DNA of 25,105 nucleotides from Paracoccaceae bacterium (GCA_020852535.1 JADZAO010000061.1:1-25105), one strand, 5' to 3'; positions 1 to 8,268 are shown, numbered from the stretch's first letter. Notes: a model not told the origin generated them from the sequence alone. Numbers and translations: made by a program.

Positions 1-141
1 ATAGCGCTCTAACGTCAATCTCATGATTTCGCGGTTTGTTAAACAAATCAGTCAGCGCCATCGGCTCATGACTGCACCGCCGCAATTCAAAGGCACGGTG
101 GAGGAATCAAGCAAAGTAATTTTGATGGACCGGGAGTATCT

Positions 142-1737
142 TCATATCACCCCGTTCCTGAAAGCGGCAGCCATCAAGGCACGAGTGTAACTACTTTGCG
201 GGTTAGAAAACACCGCCTCACTCGTACCGGATTCCACCACGTCTCCTGATTTCATCACCATGACCTTGTGTGACAGCGCTTTTACCACACGCAAATCATG
301 ACTAATGAAAATATAGGCCATACCCCATTTGCGCTGCAAAGACCGCAGCAGATCCACGATCTGCACCTGCACAGTCATGTCCAACGCACTCGTCGGCTCG
401 TCCAGCACCACCAGCTTCGGACGCAAGACCATAGCCCGCGCAATTGCGATGCGCTGACGCTGTCCGCCTGAAAACTCGTGCGGGTAGCGGGTCATCCACG
501 CAGGATCTAGATCGACCTCAACCATAATCTCGGCCACCATCGCGCGCCGATCACACGCCGATTTCAGCCCATGAATACGCAAGCCCTCAGCGATAATCTC
601 TTCAGCCGTCATACGCGGCGAGAGGCTTCCGAACGGATCTTGAAAAACCACCTGCATGTCACGCCGTACTTCGCGCAACAGACCACGCCCCGGATCTCGC
701 AGATCGCGCCCAATGAACACCACAGACCCTTCTGAAGCTATCAGACGCAGAATAGCAAGCGCCAGCGTGGTTTTGCCCGACCCGCTTTCACCAACGATCC
801 CCAATGTCTCGCCAGCCCGCACCGAGAGCGTGGCATCGTTCACTGCCTTCACATACCCTACCGTGCGCCGCAGCAAACCCACCGTAATCGGAAACCACAC
901 ACGCAGATGTTCAGTACACAACACTTCAGGTGCATTCGCAGGCACCGGACTAGGCAACCCCTTGGCTTCAGCCGCTAGCAACTTTTGCGTATAGGGATGC
1001 TGCGGATTGGCGAAAATTTCGGCCACCGGACCCTGTTCCACAATTTCACCACCCTGCATTACGCAAACACGATCAGAAATGCGCTGCACGATCCCCAAAT
1101 CATGGGTAATAAACAAAAGACTCAACCCCTCACGCCGCTTCAACTCGGCAAGCAGCTCTAGAATCTGCGCCTGAATCGTAACATCAAGCGCTGTAGTAGG
1201 CTCATCCGCAACCAGCAGTTCTGGCTCGTTTGCCAATGCCATCGCGATCATCACCCGCTGCCGCTGCCCGCCCGACAGCTGATGCGGATAGGCACTCAAC
1301 CGGGTTTCCGCCTCAGCGATCCCAACCCTCTGTAGCAAATCAACAATCCGCGCCCGTGCTGCGGTCCTAGTAAGTCCCTGATGCAACGCAAGGCTTTCAC
1401 CCAACTGCTTTTCAATAGTATGCAGCGGATTCAAACTCGTCATCGGCTCTTGGAAGATAAAGCTGATGTCATTACCACGTACCTTTCGTAAGACAGCTTC
1501 CGACGCGCCAACCATCTCTGTCCCTAAATAACGCACCGATCCCTGCACATCAGTACCTTCCGGCAGCAGTGACACCATCGAAAGCGCTGTGACTGATTTA
1601 CCCGACCCGCTCTCTCCCACCAACGCGACCGTCTCGCCCTTGCCCACGTTAAAACTGACGCCCCTTACCGCGTCGACTACGCGGCCATCCTGCCGGAAAC
1701 GCACGGTCAGATTCAAAACCTCAAGCACCGCACTCAT
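142..1737 (-). CDS. yejF: YejF-type dual ATPase of a peptide ABC importer
   Basis: This 531-residue protein is a fusion of two ABC ATPase domains that would power the YejB/YejE channel from the cytoplasmic side. The first half shows Walker A GESGSGKS (residues 41-48), an LSGGQRQ signature and Walker B ending in ADEPTTALD. The second half repeats GESGSGKT, FSGGQRQ and LDEPTSALD, so both nucleotide sites look intact. Each half ends with the NPQHPYT/NPQSSYT-type oligopeptide-transporter tail. Its ATG overlaps the end of yejE by 4 bases, implying translational coupling. It is the last gene of the yejABEF order on this strand. E. coli YejABEF imports peptides, including microcin C; the substrate here is inferred from family only. 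No clear terminator was seen between the stop codon and the window edge. Confidence 0.95.
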   Translation of the reverse strand: MSAVLEVLNLTVRFRQDGRVVDAVRGVSFNVGKGETVALVGESGSGKSVTALSMVSLLPEGTDVQGSVRYLGTEMVGASEAVLRKVRGNDISFIFQEPMTSLNPLHTIEKQLGESLALHQGLTRTAARARIVDLLQRVGIAEAETRLSAYPHQLSGGQRQRVMIAMALANEPELLVADEPTTALDVTIQAQILELLAELKRREGLSLLFITHDLGIVQRISDRVCVMQGGEIVEQGPVAEIFANPQHPYTQKLLAAEAKGLPSPVPANAPEVLCTEHLRVWFPITVGLLRRTVGYVKAVNDATLSVRAGETLGIVGESGSGKTTLALAILRLIASEGSVVFIGRDLRDPGRGLLREVRRDMQVVFQDPFGSLSPRMTAEEIIAEGLRIHGLKSACDRRAMVAEIMVEVDLDPAWMTRYPHEFSGGQRQRIAIARAMVLRPKLVVLDEPTSALDMTVQVQIVDLLRSLQRKWGMAYIFISHDLRVVKALSHKVMVMKSGDVVESGTSEAVFSNPQSSYTRALMAAAFRNGVI

Positions 1738-2843
1738 CGGAATGTCTTTTTTGGGTCAAAGGCATCACGCACACCTTCAAAGATAAAGACGAGCAACGAC
1801 AGCATGATGGTAAATGTGATAAAAGCGGTGAACGCCAGCCAAGGTGCCTGCAGGTTTTGCTTGGCCTGTTGGGTCAATTCCCCAAGACTTGGCGCCGATT
1901 TCGGCAACCCAAAGCCCAAAAAATCGAGAACCTCCAACGACCCGATGGTGGTAGTGATAATGAAAGGCAGCATGGTCAACGTAGCAACCATCGCGTTTGG
2001 CAAGACATGCCGCACCATAATCACAAGGTCAGACACACCCAAAGCGCGCGCCGCTCGCACATACTCGAGATTTCGCGCTCGCAAGAATTCAGCCCTGACC
2101 ACGCCAACAAGTGAGATCCAGCCAAACAAAACCATCAACCCGATCAACAACCAGAAACTCATCCGAAAAATCGACCCCACAATAATGATAACGTAAAGCG
2201 TCGGCGTTGCCCCCCACAGCTCAATAATCCGCTGAAACACCAGATCAACCAGCCCACCAAAATAGCCCTGCACAGCCCCCGCCGCGATACCGACGACAGA
2301 TGTAATAAGTGTCACGATCAGCGCAAAACTGACTGACAGACGGAACCCATAAATTACCCGCGCAAGCACATCCCGCGCAGTATCGTCAGTGCCAAACCAA
2401 TGACTAGAATCTGGAGCCGAAGGCGCAGGCCCGTCCAGATCATTAATCGTGTTAAACTTGTAGGGAATCAGCGGCCAAAGAATCCAGCCCTGCTCGACCG
2501 GCTCGCCCAGTACAGTACCCTTCTCATTCGCCTCCACGAGTATCCCTTCAGGATTTTCCCAACAGGCATCCGATCCACCCGCAGCAATAAGACAGCGCAC
2601 TTCCACATCCGAATACTTGGCCTCAGTATTAAAATCACCGCCAAACGTGGTTTCGGGGTAAAACTTCAGGAACGGCGTGTATAACTCGCCCTTATAGCTG
2701 ACGATCAGCGGACGATCATTGGCAATCACTTCAGCAAACAACGAAATCCCATAAAGCACCACAAATAGACAAAGCGACCAATAGGCTCGCCGGTTGGCAC
2801 AGAAATTCCGCCAACGCCGCTGATTGAGAGGCAACAAAAACAT
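1734..2843 (-). CDS. yejE: YejE-type peptide ABC transporter permease
   Basis: This 369-residue inner-membrane permease pairs with YejB to form the translocation channel. It has one N-terminal membrane segment (about residues 20-42), then a long periplasmic stretch typical of YejE. The C-terminal half is a BPD_transp_1 domain with several hydrophobic segments and the cytoplasmic EAA loop (ARALGVSDLVIMVRHVLPNA), which docks on the ATPase. The motif HWFGTDDTARDVLARVIYG, characteristic of DppC/OppC/YejE proteins, precedes the core domain. The gene starts 3 bases after the yejB stop and overlaps yejF by 4 bases. Length and domain order are normal for the family, and nothing looks broken. Confidence 0.94.
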   Translation of the reverse strand: MFLLPLNQRRWRNFCANRRAYWSLCLFVVLYGISLFAEVIANDRPLIVSYKGELYTPFLKFYPETTFGGDFNTEAKYSDVEVRCLIAAGGSDACWENPEGILVEANEKGTVLGEPVEQGWILWPLIPYKFNTINDLDGPAPSAPDSSHWFGTDDTARDVLARVIYGFRLSVSFALIVTLITSVVGIAAGAVQGYFGGLVDLVFQRIIELWGATPTLYVIIIVGSIFRMSFWLLIGLMVLFGWISLVGVVRAEFLRARNLEYVRAARALGVSDLVIMVRHVLPNAMVATLTMLPFIITTTIGSLEVLDFLGFGLPKSAPSLGELTQQAKQNLQAPWLAFTAFITFTIMLSLLVFIFEGVRDAFDPKKTFR

Positions 2844-2846
2844 ACC

Positions 2847-3995
2847 CTACCGTATCTTTCCAAAGTCGATGCGCGGATCGACCCAAAGATACATCAGGTC
2901 CGAAATAATCCCCATCACCAGCCCAATCAGACCAAAGAAAAAAAGCGTACCAAAAATCACCGGATAATCACGCTCGACCGCAGCCTTGAAACTAAGCTGT
3001 CCCAAACCATCGAGCGAAAAGATTGTCTCAATGATCAGGCTACCGCCAAAAAACACGCTCACAAACAGCATAGGAATGCCTGCAATCACGATGAGCATAG
3101 CATTGCGGAACACATGCCCATAAAGAACACGGCCTTCAGTAAGCCCTTTGGCACGGGCAGTCATCACATACTGCTTCTTAATCTCTTCCAAAAAGCTGTT
3201 CTTCGTCAGCAACGTCAGCGTAGCAAAACTAGAAATCATGCTTGCGACAACAGGCAAAGTGATGTGCCACAAATAATCCATTACCTTGCCCCACAGGCTC
3301 AGCTCTTGCCAGTTATCACTGGTCAAGCCACGCAAAGGGAAAAAGCGAAAATACGATCCACCAGAAAACAACACCAACAGCAGGATGGCGAAGAGAAAAC
3401 CAGGGATTGCATAACCTACAATGATTGCGCCACTAGTCCATGTATCAAAACTCGACCCATCCTTAACAGCCTTACGAATACCAAGAGGAATGGAAATCAA
3501 ATGGGCGATCAGCGTTGACCACAGGCCCAACGAAATAGAAACCGGCATCTTCTCCAGCACCAAATCGACCACTTTAATAGACCGGAAATAGCTTTGCCCA
3601 AAATCGAAACGCAGGTAATTGCTCATCATAATAAAGAAGCGCTCGGCAGGCGGGATGACCTCTTTGCGACAATCAGGCGCGGCAATCGTGACCTTACCAG
3701 TATAGCCCTCATCGCAGACGATACGGGCAAAACCAAACTGCACCTCTAACTGCGCCAAAAATTCCGGCGGCAAGCCACGCGCACCTATATAGCCCTCATC
3801 CTCAACCGCCTTAATCTTCGCATCAAGCCCCTTACCCGACACGGCTTCCAGCGAATCGCCACCATCTTCCAACCGCGCCGTAATCTGTTCAATCGGACCA
3901 CCCGGCACAAATTGCGTCAGGGCAAAGTTGATCAACATGATTCCAAACAGCGTCGGAAAGATCAGTAGAAACCGCCTCAGGATATAGGCACCCAT
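2847..3995 (-). CDS. yejB: YejB-type peptide ABC transporter permease
   Basis: This 382-residue permease is the first channel subunit of the operon. The N-terminus (MGAYILRRFLLIFPTLFGIM) is the classic first membrane helix of DppB/OppB/YejB permeases. A long periplasmic insert of roughly residues 30-130 follows, a YejB hallmark. The C-terminal BPD_transp_1 domain carries the EAA-like loop TARAKGLTEGRVLYGHVFRN. The stop is followed after 3 bases by yejE, and the start lies 23 bases after the yejA stop. An AAGG sequence about 12 bases upstream is a weak ribosome site, so translation may depend partly on coupling to yejA. The substrate is inferred to be peptides. Confidence 0.94.
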   Translation of the reverse strand: MGAYILRRFLLIFPTLFGIMLINFALTQFVPGGPIEQITARLEDGGDSLEAVSGKGLDAKIKAVEDEGYIGARGLPPEFLAQLEVQFGFARIVCDEGYTGKVTIAAPDCRKEVIPPAERFFIMMSNYLRFDFGQSYFRSIKVVDLVLEKMPVSISLGLWSTLIAHLISIPLGIRKAVKDGSSFDTWTSGAIIVGYAIPGFLFAILLLVLFSGGSYFRFFPLRGLTSDNWQELSLWGKVMDYLWHITLPVVASMISSFATLTLLTKNSFLEEIKKQYVMTARAKGLTEGRVLYGHVFRNAMLIVIAGIPMLFVSVFFGGSLIIETIFSLDGLGQLSFKAAVERDYPVIFGTLFFFGLIGLVMGIISDLMYLWVDPRIDFGKIR

Positions 3996-4018
3996 CGGGA
4001 TATTGCCTTACTTACAAA

Positions 4019-5935
4019 TCACTTAAGTACGCCCGCCGCCTTCAACGCTTCGCCCTTCTCAGCATTGTACCACCAAAAATCAAGCTCGCCTAATTCATAG
4101 GGTGGCAATTTGACCGGATGTTCATACATGTCATAATAGGCGACCATATTTGTGCTCTTATACCAATGAGGTACCCAAAAACGTTCTGCCCGAAGCACAC
4201 GATCCAGCGCCCGCGTAGCAACCTTCATCTTTTCATTGCTTTCAGCGGCCATCACAACGTCAATCAGCCGATCCACGGCAGATGACTTCAAACCCATTGG
4301 ATTAAATGCTGATACATCACTGAATTCCGACGCGTAGTATTGCTTCAAATCTGGCCCTGAAATGTAATCTGAAAGCGCAAAACCAATGATAATATCGAAG
4401 TCATAGCTCGGCGGACGTATCCGACTCTCCATCTGTGCGTTATCAATAGCAGTCATATAGGCATCAATCCCCAACGCTTTCAGATTTTCGACAAAAGGCG
4501 TAATCACCCTGTCAACGCTCGGAGAATCCTTCAAGAACTCGACCTTAAGCACTTCGCCCTTTGCATTACGACGCATCCCATCATCGCCCACTTTCCAACC
4601 AGCCTTATCCAACAAGGCTGAGGCTGCACGCAGGTTCTTACGGTCCAACTGCCGCTCGCCGGAAACTGGCGCAAGAACGGCATCGTCCGTAAGGATGCTG
4701 ACAGGCAGGATACCGTCATCAACCAGAGGCTGCAAAATCGCCACTTCTTCCAACGAAGGCACTCCCGTGGCCGCCATGTCAGTATTTTCCCAGACCGAGT
4801 TGATACGCTCATAAAGCCCATAAAACAAAGTCTGATTCGACCATTCAAAGTTGAACATCATCCCAATGGCCTCACGCACCCGCGGATCTTGGAACTTTTC
4901 CTTACGCAAGTTGAACAAAAACGACTGCCCACTAGCCTTCACCCCCGAAGGCAGTTCAGTCTTAATCACCTGCCCACTTACAACGGCAGGAAAGTTATAT
5001 CCTGTAGCCCATATGATCGATGAGCCCTCCTGGCGGAAAGTGTAATTGCCCGCCTTAAAGCCCTCAAAAGCGGCCTGATAATCACCGTAATATTCGACAC
5101 GGATACGATCAAAGTTGTCGTACCCCTTTTTGATCGGTAAATCCTTACCCCAATAATTAGGATTTAACTTAAACGTAATCGACTTCGAAATATCCAGCTT
5201 ATCGAGTACGTATGGCCCTGTGCCAAGAAACGGCTTCATGCTGCTTTGCTCTAGGTCCAGTGCTTCCTTCTCATACTGCGCTTTCGAAAGAACCGTCAGC
5301 TCACCAATTGAGGCAGGCAAATCTCGTGTCGGCACACCCGGCTTAAAGGTAAACTTCACCCTATGCGGATCCAACGCCTCGACCTTGTCAACCTGCTGGC
5401 CCAAGAGCACACGCAAATCGGGCAGTCCCTTTTCAAGGAATAGGTTGAATGAAAATACCACATCATTCGCCGTCATCGGCGAACCATCCGCAAACGTTAC
5501 CTCAGGCCGCAAGTTAAAGACCACCCATGATCGGTCCTTGGGATATTCCATCGTGCTACACAACAAACAGTATCTGGTACCGATCTCGTCCGAGATTTTG
5601 GTCAAAATCTTCTCGTAAGACTTCAATACAACTAACGGCGCGCGCCCCTTAACAGAATAAGGATTCATCGAATCAAATCCGCCAGACCTCCAGATAGAAA
5701 TCTCGCCGCCCTTAGGCGCATCTGGGTTCACATAGTCCAGATGGGTGAAATCGGCAGCATATTTCGGCGGATCATCAAAGGTGGTGATTGCATGACTAGT
5801 GATCACCGTCTCGGCATGCGCGGCAACCGCAAAACCAGCCAACGCCAAGAGACGAGAGACGAGAGACGAGAGACGAGAGACGAGAGACGAGAGACGAATC
5901 GCCACCCTGTTAACCGACAGTCTCTTAATTATCAT
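4019..5935 (-). CDS. yejA: YejA-type periplasmic peptide-binding protein with a repeat in its signal peptide
   Basis: This is a 638-residue SBP_bac_5 family binding protein that would capture peptides in the periplasm and deliver them to YejB/YejE. I chose the ATG at 5935 because AGGGAG lies 9 bases upstream (5945-5950) and a signal peptide follows directly. The frame stays open upstream, but those starts lack such support. The export signal runs to about residue 41, with cleavage after AVAAHA. The mature protein has the family features YVNPDAPKGGEI near its start and GTGPYVL in the middle. Codons 13-29 are encoded by seven copies of a 7-bp repeat and give the cyclic peptide RLSSLVS. The repeat length is not a multiple of three, so one-unit changes shift the frame. 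It is the first gene of the importer operon and follows a terminator after the cytochrome gene. Confidence 0.93.
   Translation of the reverse strand: MIIKRLSVNRVAIRLSSLVSRLSSLVSRLLALAGFAVAAHAETVITSHAITTFDDPPKYAADFTHLDYVNPDAPKGGEISIWRSGGFDSMNPYSVKGRAPLVVLKSYEKILTKISDEIGTRYCLLCSTMEYPKDRSWVVFNLRPEVTFADGSPMTANDVVFSFNLFLEKGLPDLRVLLGQQVDKVEALDPHRVKFTFKPGVPTRDLPASIGELTVLSKAQYEKEALDLEQSSMKPFLGTGPYVLDKLDISKSITFKLNPNYWGKDLPIKKGYDNFDRIRVEYYGDYQAAFEGFKAGNYTFRQEGSSIIWATGYNFPAVVSGQVIKTELPSGVKASGQSFLFNLRKEKFQDPRVREAIGMMFNFEWSNQTLFYGLYERINSVWENTDMAATGVPSLEEVAILQPLVDDGILPVSILTDDAVLAPVSGERQLDRKNLRAASALLDKAGWKVGDDGMRRNAKGEVLKVEFLKDSPSVDRVITPFVENLKALGIDAYMTAIDNAQMESRIRPPSYDFDIIIGFALSDYISGPDLKQYYASEFSDVSAFNPMGLKSSAVDRLIDVVMAAESNEKMKVATRALDRVLRAERFWVPHWYKSTNMVAYYDMYEHPVKLPPYELGELDFWWYNAEKGEALKAAGVLK
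5849..5897. repeat. Seven perfect tandem copies of a 7-bp unit inside yejA
   Basis: The + strand reads GAGACGA seven times without a mismatch (49 bases); on the yejA coding strand the unit is TCGTCTC. It spans codon 13 to codon 29, between the basic start of the signal peptide and its hydrophobic core. The repeat contains no stop in any frame. Beyond it, the two alternative frames stop quickly: TGA at 5803-5805 and TAG at 5796-5798. Copy number is therefore a potential on/off determinant, with seven copies (and 4 or 10) in the on state. Confidence 0.97.
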
Positions 5936-6017
5936 TATAACATGCTCCCTGCTTGTTAGGAACCATGCTAGCGGAACATTCTCAAGCCTCAAGTTATAAT
6001 TGCGTAAAAACATCAAA

Positions 6018-6046
6018 ACAAAAAAGACCACCTCTTCAGAGCGGCC
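6018..6046 (-). terminator. Intrinsic terminator after the cytochrome c gene
   Basis: Read on the - strand, GGCCGCTC, a TGAA loop and GAGGTGGTC form an 8-pair stem with two G-U pairs and one bulged G (6026-6046). A run of T follows directly. It begins 23 bases after the cytochrome stop codon and separates that gene from yejA. Confidence 0.7.
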
Positions 6047-6068
6047 TTTCGATAGACTTTCGCACCAA

Positions 6069-6593
6069 TTACTTCAGAGTCGCAAGATAAGAGATAACAT
6101 TAGCGCGGTCCTCGGCTTTTGGCAGGCCGACAAAAGACATCTTGGTGCCCGGCGCGTATTCCTTGGGGCTACGCAAGAAAGCAAACAAATTTTCTGGTGT
6201 CCAACTCTCGCTAGCCATTCCGACCAAAGCTTCTGAATAACCAAAACCCACAGCCGAAGCCTTCGGACGATTGACCACACCATTAAGGTGCGGGCCGGTC
6301 GCATCGCCACCATCAATCTTGTGACAAGACTTGCATTTAGCAAAAACCTTCTCGCCAGCCGTCACATCGGCAGCCGCATAAACAGTCGCAAAATCGGGCC
6401 CCTCCACAACAGGAGCCTCAGTAGTCACCTCTTCGACAGCCGTGTCTATAGTGTAGGCCTGTAGCACTTCTTCACCATGGCCTTCAGCCCCTATGTGATA
6501 AAGTGATTCCGCGGCCCATGCGCCCAGAAGATAAACCAGCAGCGAACCGCAAACCGCGCCGGTCACTTTGGTCAGAGTCATCGTGTCAAACAT
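6069..6593 (-). CDS. cycM: Membrane-anchored cytochrome c552/c_y
   Basis: This 174-residue class I cytochrome c is tethered to the inner membrane and faces the periplasm. It would shuttle electrons from the bc1 complex to a terminal oxidase. The start at 6593 (MFDTMTLTK) is preceded by AAGGGAAAG, and the frame upstream of it lacks that support. Residues 10-27 form an uncleaved membrane anchor, followed by an acidic linker of about 50 residues. The heme site is CKSCH (87-91) and the likely axial ligand is Met152 in GTKMSF. Length and layout match Paracoccus c552 (CycM) and Rhodobacter c_y. It is divergent from pheA with 122 bases between the starts, and has its own terminator. The choice between the names cycM and cycY is by resemblance only. 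Confidence 0.9.
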   Translation of the reverse strand: MFDTMTLTKVTGAVCGSLLVYLLGAWAAESLYHIGAEGHGEEVLQAYTIDTAVEEVTTEAPVVEGPDFATVYAAADVTAGEKVFAKCKSCHKIDGGDATGPHLNGVVNRPKASAVGFGYSEALVGMASESWTPENLFAFLRSPKEYAPGTKMSFVGLPKAEDRANVISYLATLK

Positions 6594-6626
6594 ATCGCGC
6601 TTTCCCTTGGACGTCATTTGGCAAAG

Positions 6627-6656
6627 TATGTATCCGCTTCCAGCATCCTCTTTCAA
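6627..6656 (-). promoter_or_regulatory. Candidate sigma-70 promoter for the cytochrome gene
   Basis: On the - strand TTGAAA (6651-6656) is followed after 17-18 bases by ATACAT/TACATA (6627-6633). It lies about 35 bases upstream of the cytochrome start codon. The assignment rests only on consensus matching. Confidence 0.4.
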
Positions 6657-6658
6657 GG

Positions 6659-6664
6659 TATAGT
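6659..6664 (+). promoter_or_regulatory. Candidate -10 element for pheA
   Basis: TATAGT matches the TATAAT consensus at five of six positions. The -35 position holds only a weak match (CTTCCA at 6637-6642). Transcription from here would start near 6671, giving a leader of about 45 bases that begins with the hairpin at 6678. It abuts the candidate cytochrome promoter, so the two may interfere. Confidence 0.3.
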
Positions 6665-6677
6665 AACGCGACCAATC

Positions 6678-6696
6678 ACCCCTGTGCAGGGGTTTT
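6678..6696 (+). other. Terminator-like hairpin in the pheA leader
   Basis: ACCCCT, a GTGC loop and AGGGGT form a perfect 6-bp stem (6678-6693) that runs into TTTT. It sits just ahead of the pheA ribosome site GGAG at 6704. It could be a weak attenuator or a 5'-end hairpin that protects the mRNA. A tiny open frame (6628-6663, 11 codons) precedes it but contains only one Phe codon. Confidence 0.4.
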
Positions 6697-6715
6697 CACC
6701 ATCGGAGCTGCATTA

Positions 6716-7549
6716 ATGATCGGTCGCATTGCATTTCAGGGAGAACTAGGTGCCTATTCGCATCAGGCGTGCCTCCAATCGCGCCCTGAATACGAGACCG
6801 TTCCATGCCCCAGCTTCGAAGAAGTAGTCGATCAGGTTCGCAGCGGTGTTTGCGATCTAGGCATGCTCGCAGTCGAGAACTCCACCTATGGGCGCGTGGC
6901 CGATGTGCATAGACTTTTGCCGGAATCTGGCCTGCATATCATAGACGAGGCTTTCGTTCGCGTACATATCAGCCTGCTCGCCGTCAAAGGCACGACCATC
7001 GATCAAATTAAACGTGTGCGCTGCATGTCGATCCTACAAGGTCAAGCACATGGCTTCATCAAAAGCCACAACCTTGCAACTCTAAACTGGCACGACAACG
7101 CCGCGGCCGCCCGCGAAGTAGCAAACCTTGGAAACCCTACCGAAGCAGCACTCGCCTCAACCCTTGCAGGTGAAATCTACGGACTCGAAATTCTAGCAAC
7201 CGAAATTGAGGATCAAACCAACAACACCACCCGTTTTCTTATCATGTCCCGCGACCTCGACCTCACGCGACGCGGCACTAGCAAGATGATGACCACCTTC
7301 ACCTTCCGTGTCCGAAACATTCCCGCCGCACTCTACAAGGCGCTCGGCGGTTTTGCGACCAATGGAGTAAACATGACCAAGCTAGAAAGCTACATGGTCG
7401 GTGGCACCTTTACCGCAACTGAATTCTACGCCGATATAGAAGGCCATCCCGAAGACCAAAACGTAAGCCTCGCACTGGAAGAGCTGCATTATTTCACTTC
7501 ACAAGTAAATATCCTCGGCGTTTACCCAACCGACCGCCCGAACGGCTAA
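6716..7549 (+). CDS. pheA: Prephenate dehydratase
   Basis: This 277-residue cytoplasmic enzyme converts prephenate to phenylpyruvate in phenylalanine synthesis. The start at 6716 (MIGRIAFQGELGAYSH) is preceded by GGAG 8 bases upstream. The open frame extends 71 codons further but runs into the divergent cytochrome gene, so the longer form is rejected. The catalytic domain shows GxLGAYSH near residue 10, ENSTYGR (54-60) and the TTRF motif (171-174). A C-terminal ACT domain from about residue 194 (TFRVRNIPAAL, then LESYMVGG) should bind phenylalanine for feedback inhibition. There is no chorismate mutase domain, so it is the monofunctional type. The next feature downstream is the 4.5S RNA gene, with its own promoter. 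Confidence 0.95.
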   Translation: MIGRIAFQGELGAYSHQACLQSRPEYETVPCPSFEEVVDQVRSGVCDLGMLAVENSTYGRVADVHRLLPESGLHIIDEAFVRVHISLLAVKGTTIDQIKRVRCMSILQGQAHGFIKSHNLATLNWHDNAAAAREVANLGNPTEAALASTLAGEIYGLEILATEIEDQTNNTTRFLIMSRDLDLTRRGTSKMMTTFTFRVRNIPAALYKALGGFATNGVNMTKLESYMVGGTFTATEFYADIEGHPEDQNVSLALEELHYFTSQVNILGVYPTDRPNG

Positions 7550-7809
7550 CTCTCAAGTCTGGTCAAGGTTCTGTCGCGCTTCAATATTGACAGCAATCTA
7601 GGCAAGATGACCGTAAAAAGGTCTCTGCACTCACTTCCGGACAAGTTTAAACGATCCGATGAACAAAAACTCACCAGCAGAGTGCACAGCTTAACATCCG
7701 GTTTCATTAAACAAGCTATGCTTGGCCGCCATCAACACCAGTTTCTCGCTCAACAACCTCTAGACTGTTAGTCTGTCAGACGCCCGCAAAAGCCCCATCT
7801 GTCGTCCGC

Positions 7810-7838
7810 TTGCGAATCCTACTACGACCCAATATATA
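7810..7838 (+). promoter_or_regulatory. Likely sigma-70 promoter of the 4.5S RNA gene
   Basis: TTGCGA (7810-7815) and TATATA (7833-7838) are separated by 17 bases. Predicted initiation about 7 bases further on falls at 7845, exactly where the 4.5S RNA terminal stem begins. That agreement makes this the best-supported promoter in the window. Confidence 0.65.
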
Positions 7839-7844
7839 CACAAA

Positions 7845-7941
7845 TGAGAGGTTGGCGCGGGCGAGCACCTCGCCAACCCGGTCAGGTCCGGAAGGAAGCA
7901 GCCGTAACGAGCCCCGCTTGGGTCGTTGTCAGCCTCTCACT
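7845..7941 (+). ncRNA. ffs: 4.5S RNA (bacterial small signal recognition particle RNA)
   Basis: This RNA binds Ffh to form the signal recognition particle that targets membrane proteins. The conserved Ffh-binding domain IV is recognisable at 7880-7902, where GGTCAGGTCCGGAAGGAAGC is followed by the GGAA-tetraloop partner strand. The terminal stem pairs TGAGAGG (7845-7851) with CCTCTCA (7933-7939), giving about 97 nt. That is the size of the small, Alu-less type. A T-rich stretch (CTTCTTTTC) follows, consistent with intrinsic termination. The position just upstream of dnaX is common in Rhodobacterales. Ends are inferred from pairing and could be off by a few bases. Confidence 0.93.
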
Positions 7942-8268
7942 TCTTTTCAGTCAAAGCATGATACGCGTCAACCGGCCCTTAGAGGAAGTAAGCCCAATCA
8001 AAAGCTTAGTTACAAAAACCACCAGCGACGCACCTATAGCAACCAGATTAGCACCACCTCACATGCAATAGAACCTTCGATAGACTAAGCACACCAACAA
8101 CTCTTCATTTTCACCATCAAAACCACCCACAAAATCTCCAACGCGCACAAAAATCAATCGACCCCGCACCACCGCCAACTTTCAGGACCAGCATTTCGCT
8201 TCCCATCGGGTTTACGCCACCCCCGTCCCGGCCTAGTGTGACCACTGATTCAGGTGAAAGCGATTGCC
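7942..8268 (+). other. Gene-free stretch between 4.5S RNA and dnaX
   Basis: These 327 bases contain no frame that resembles a known protein and no convincing hairpin. The sequence is A/C-rich and G-poor, like other spacers here. It presumably holds the dnaX promoter, which I could not place. AGGTGA at 8252-8257 is the likely dnaX ribosome site. Confidence 0.6.

Noticed and set aside
1..141. Left edge of the window beyond yejF
   Set aside because: No start, ribosome site or recognisable protein could be tied to these bases, and too little sequence is present to judge.
5741..5999. Two + strand open frames across the 7-bp repeat, with RRETRDE-like peptides
   Set aside because: They exist only because the repeat has no stop in any frame. 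They lie antisense to yejA, have no ribosome site and look like no known protein.
6503..6715. N-terminal extension of pheA
   Set aside because: It runs antisense through the cytochrome gene start and lacks family resemblance; GGAG precedes the ATG at 6716.
7761..7784. Overlapping AGACT/AGTCT and GTCTG/CAGAC hairpins upstream of the 4.5S RNA gene
   Set aside because: Stems are only 5 bp, mutually exclusive and lie upstream of the well-placed promoter; no T run follows.
8254..8268. GTG start five codons upstream of the chosen dnaX ATG
   Set aside because: The GTG overlaps the AGGTGA that serves as the likely ribosome site for the ATG at 8269, and homologues begin at that Met.
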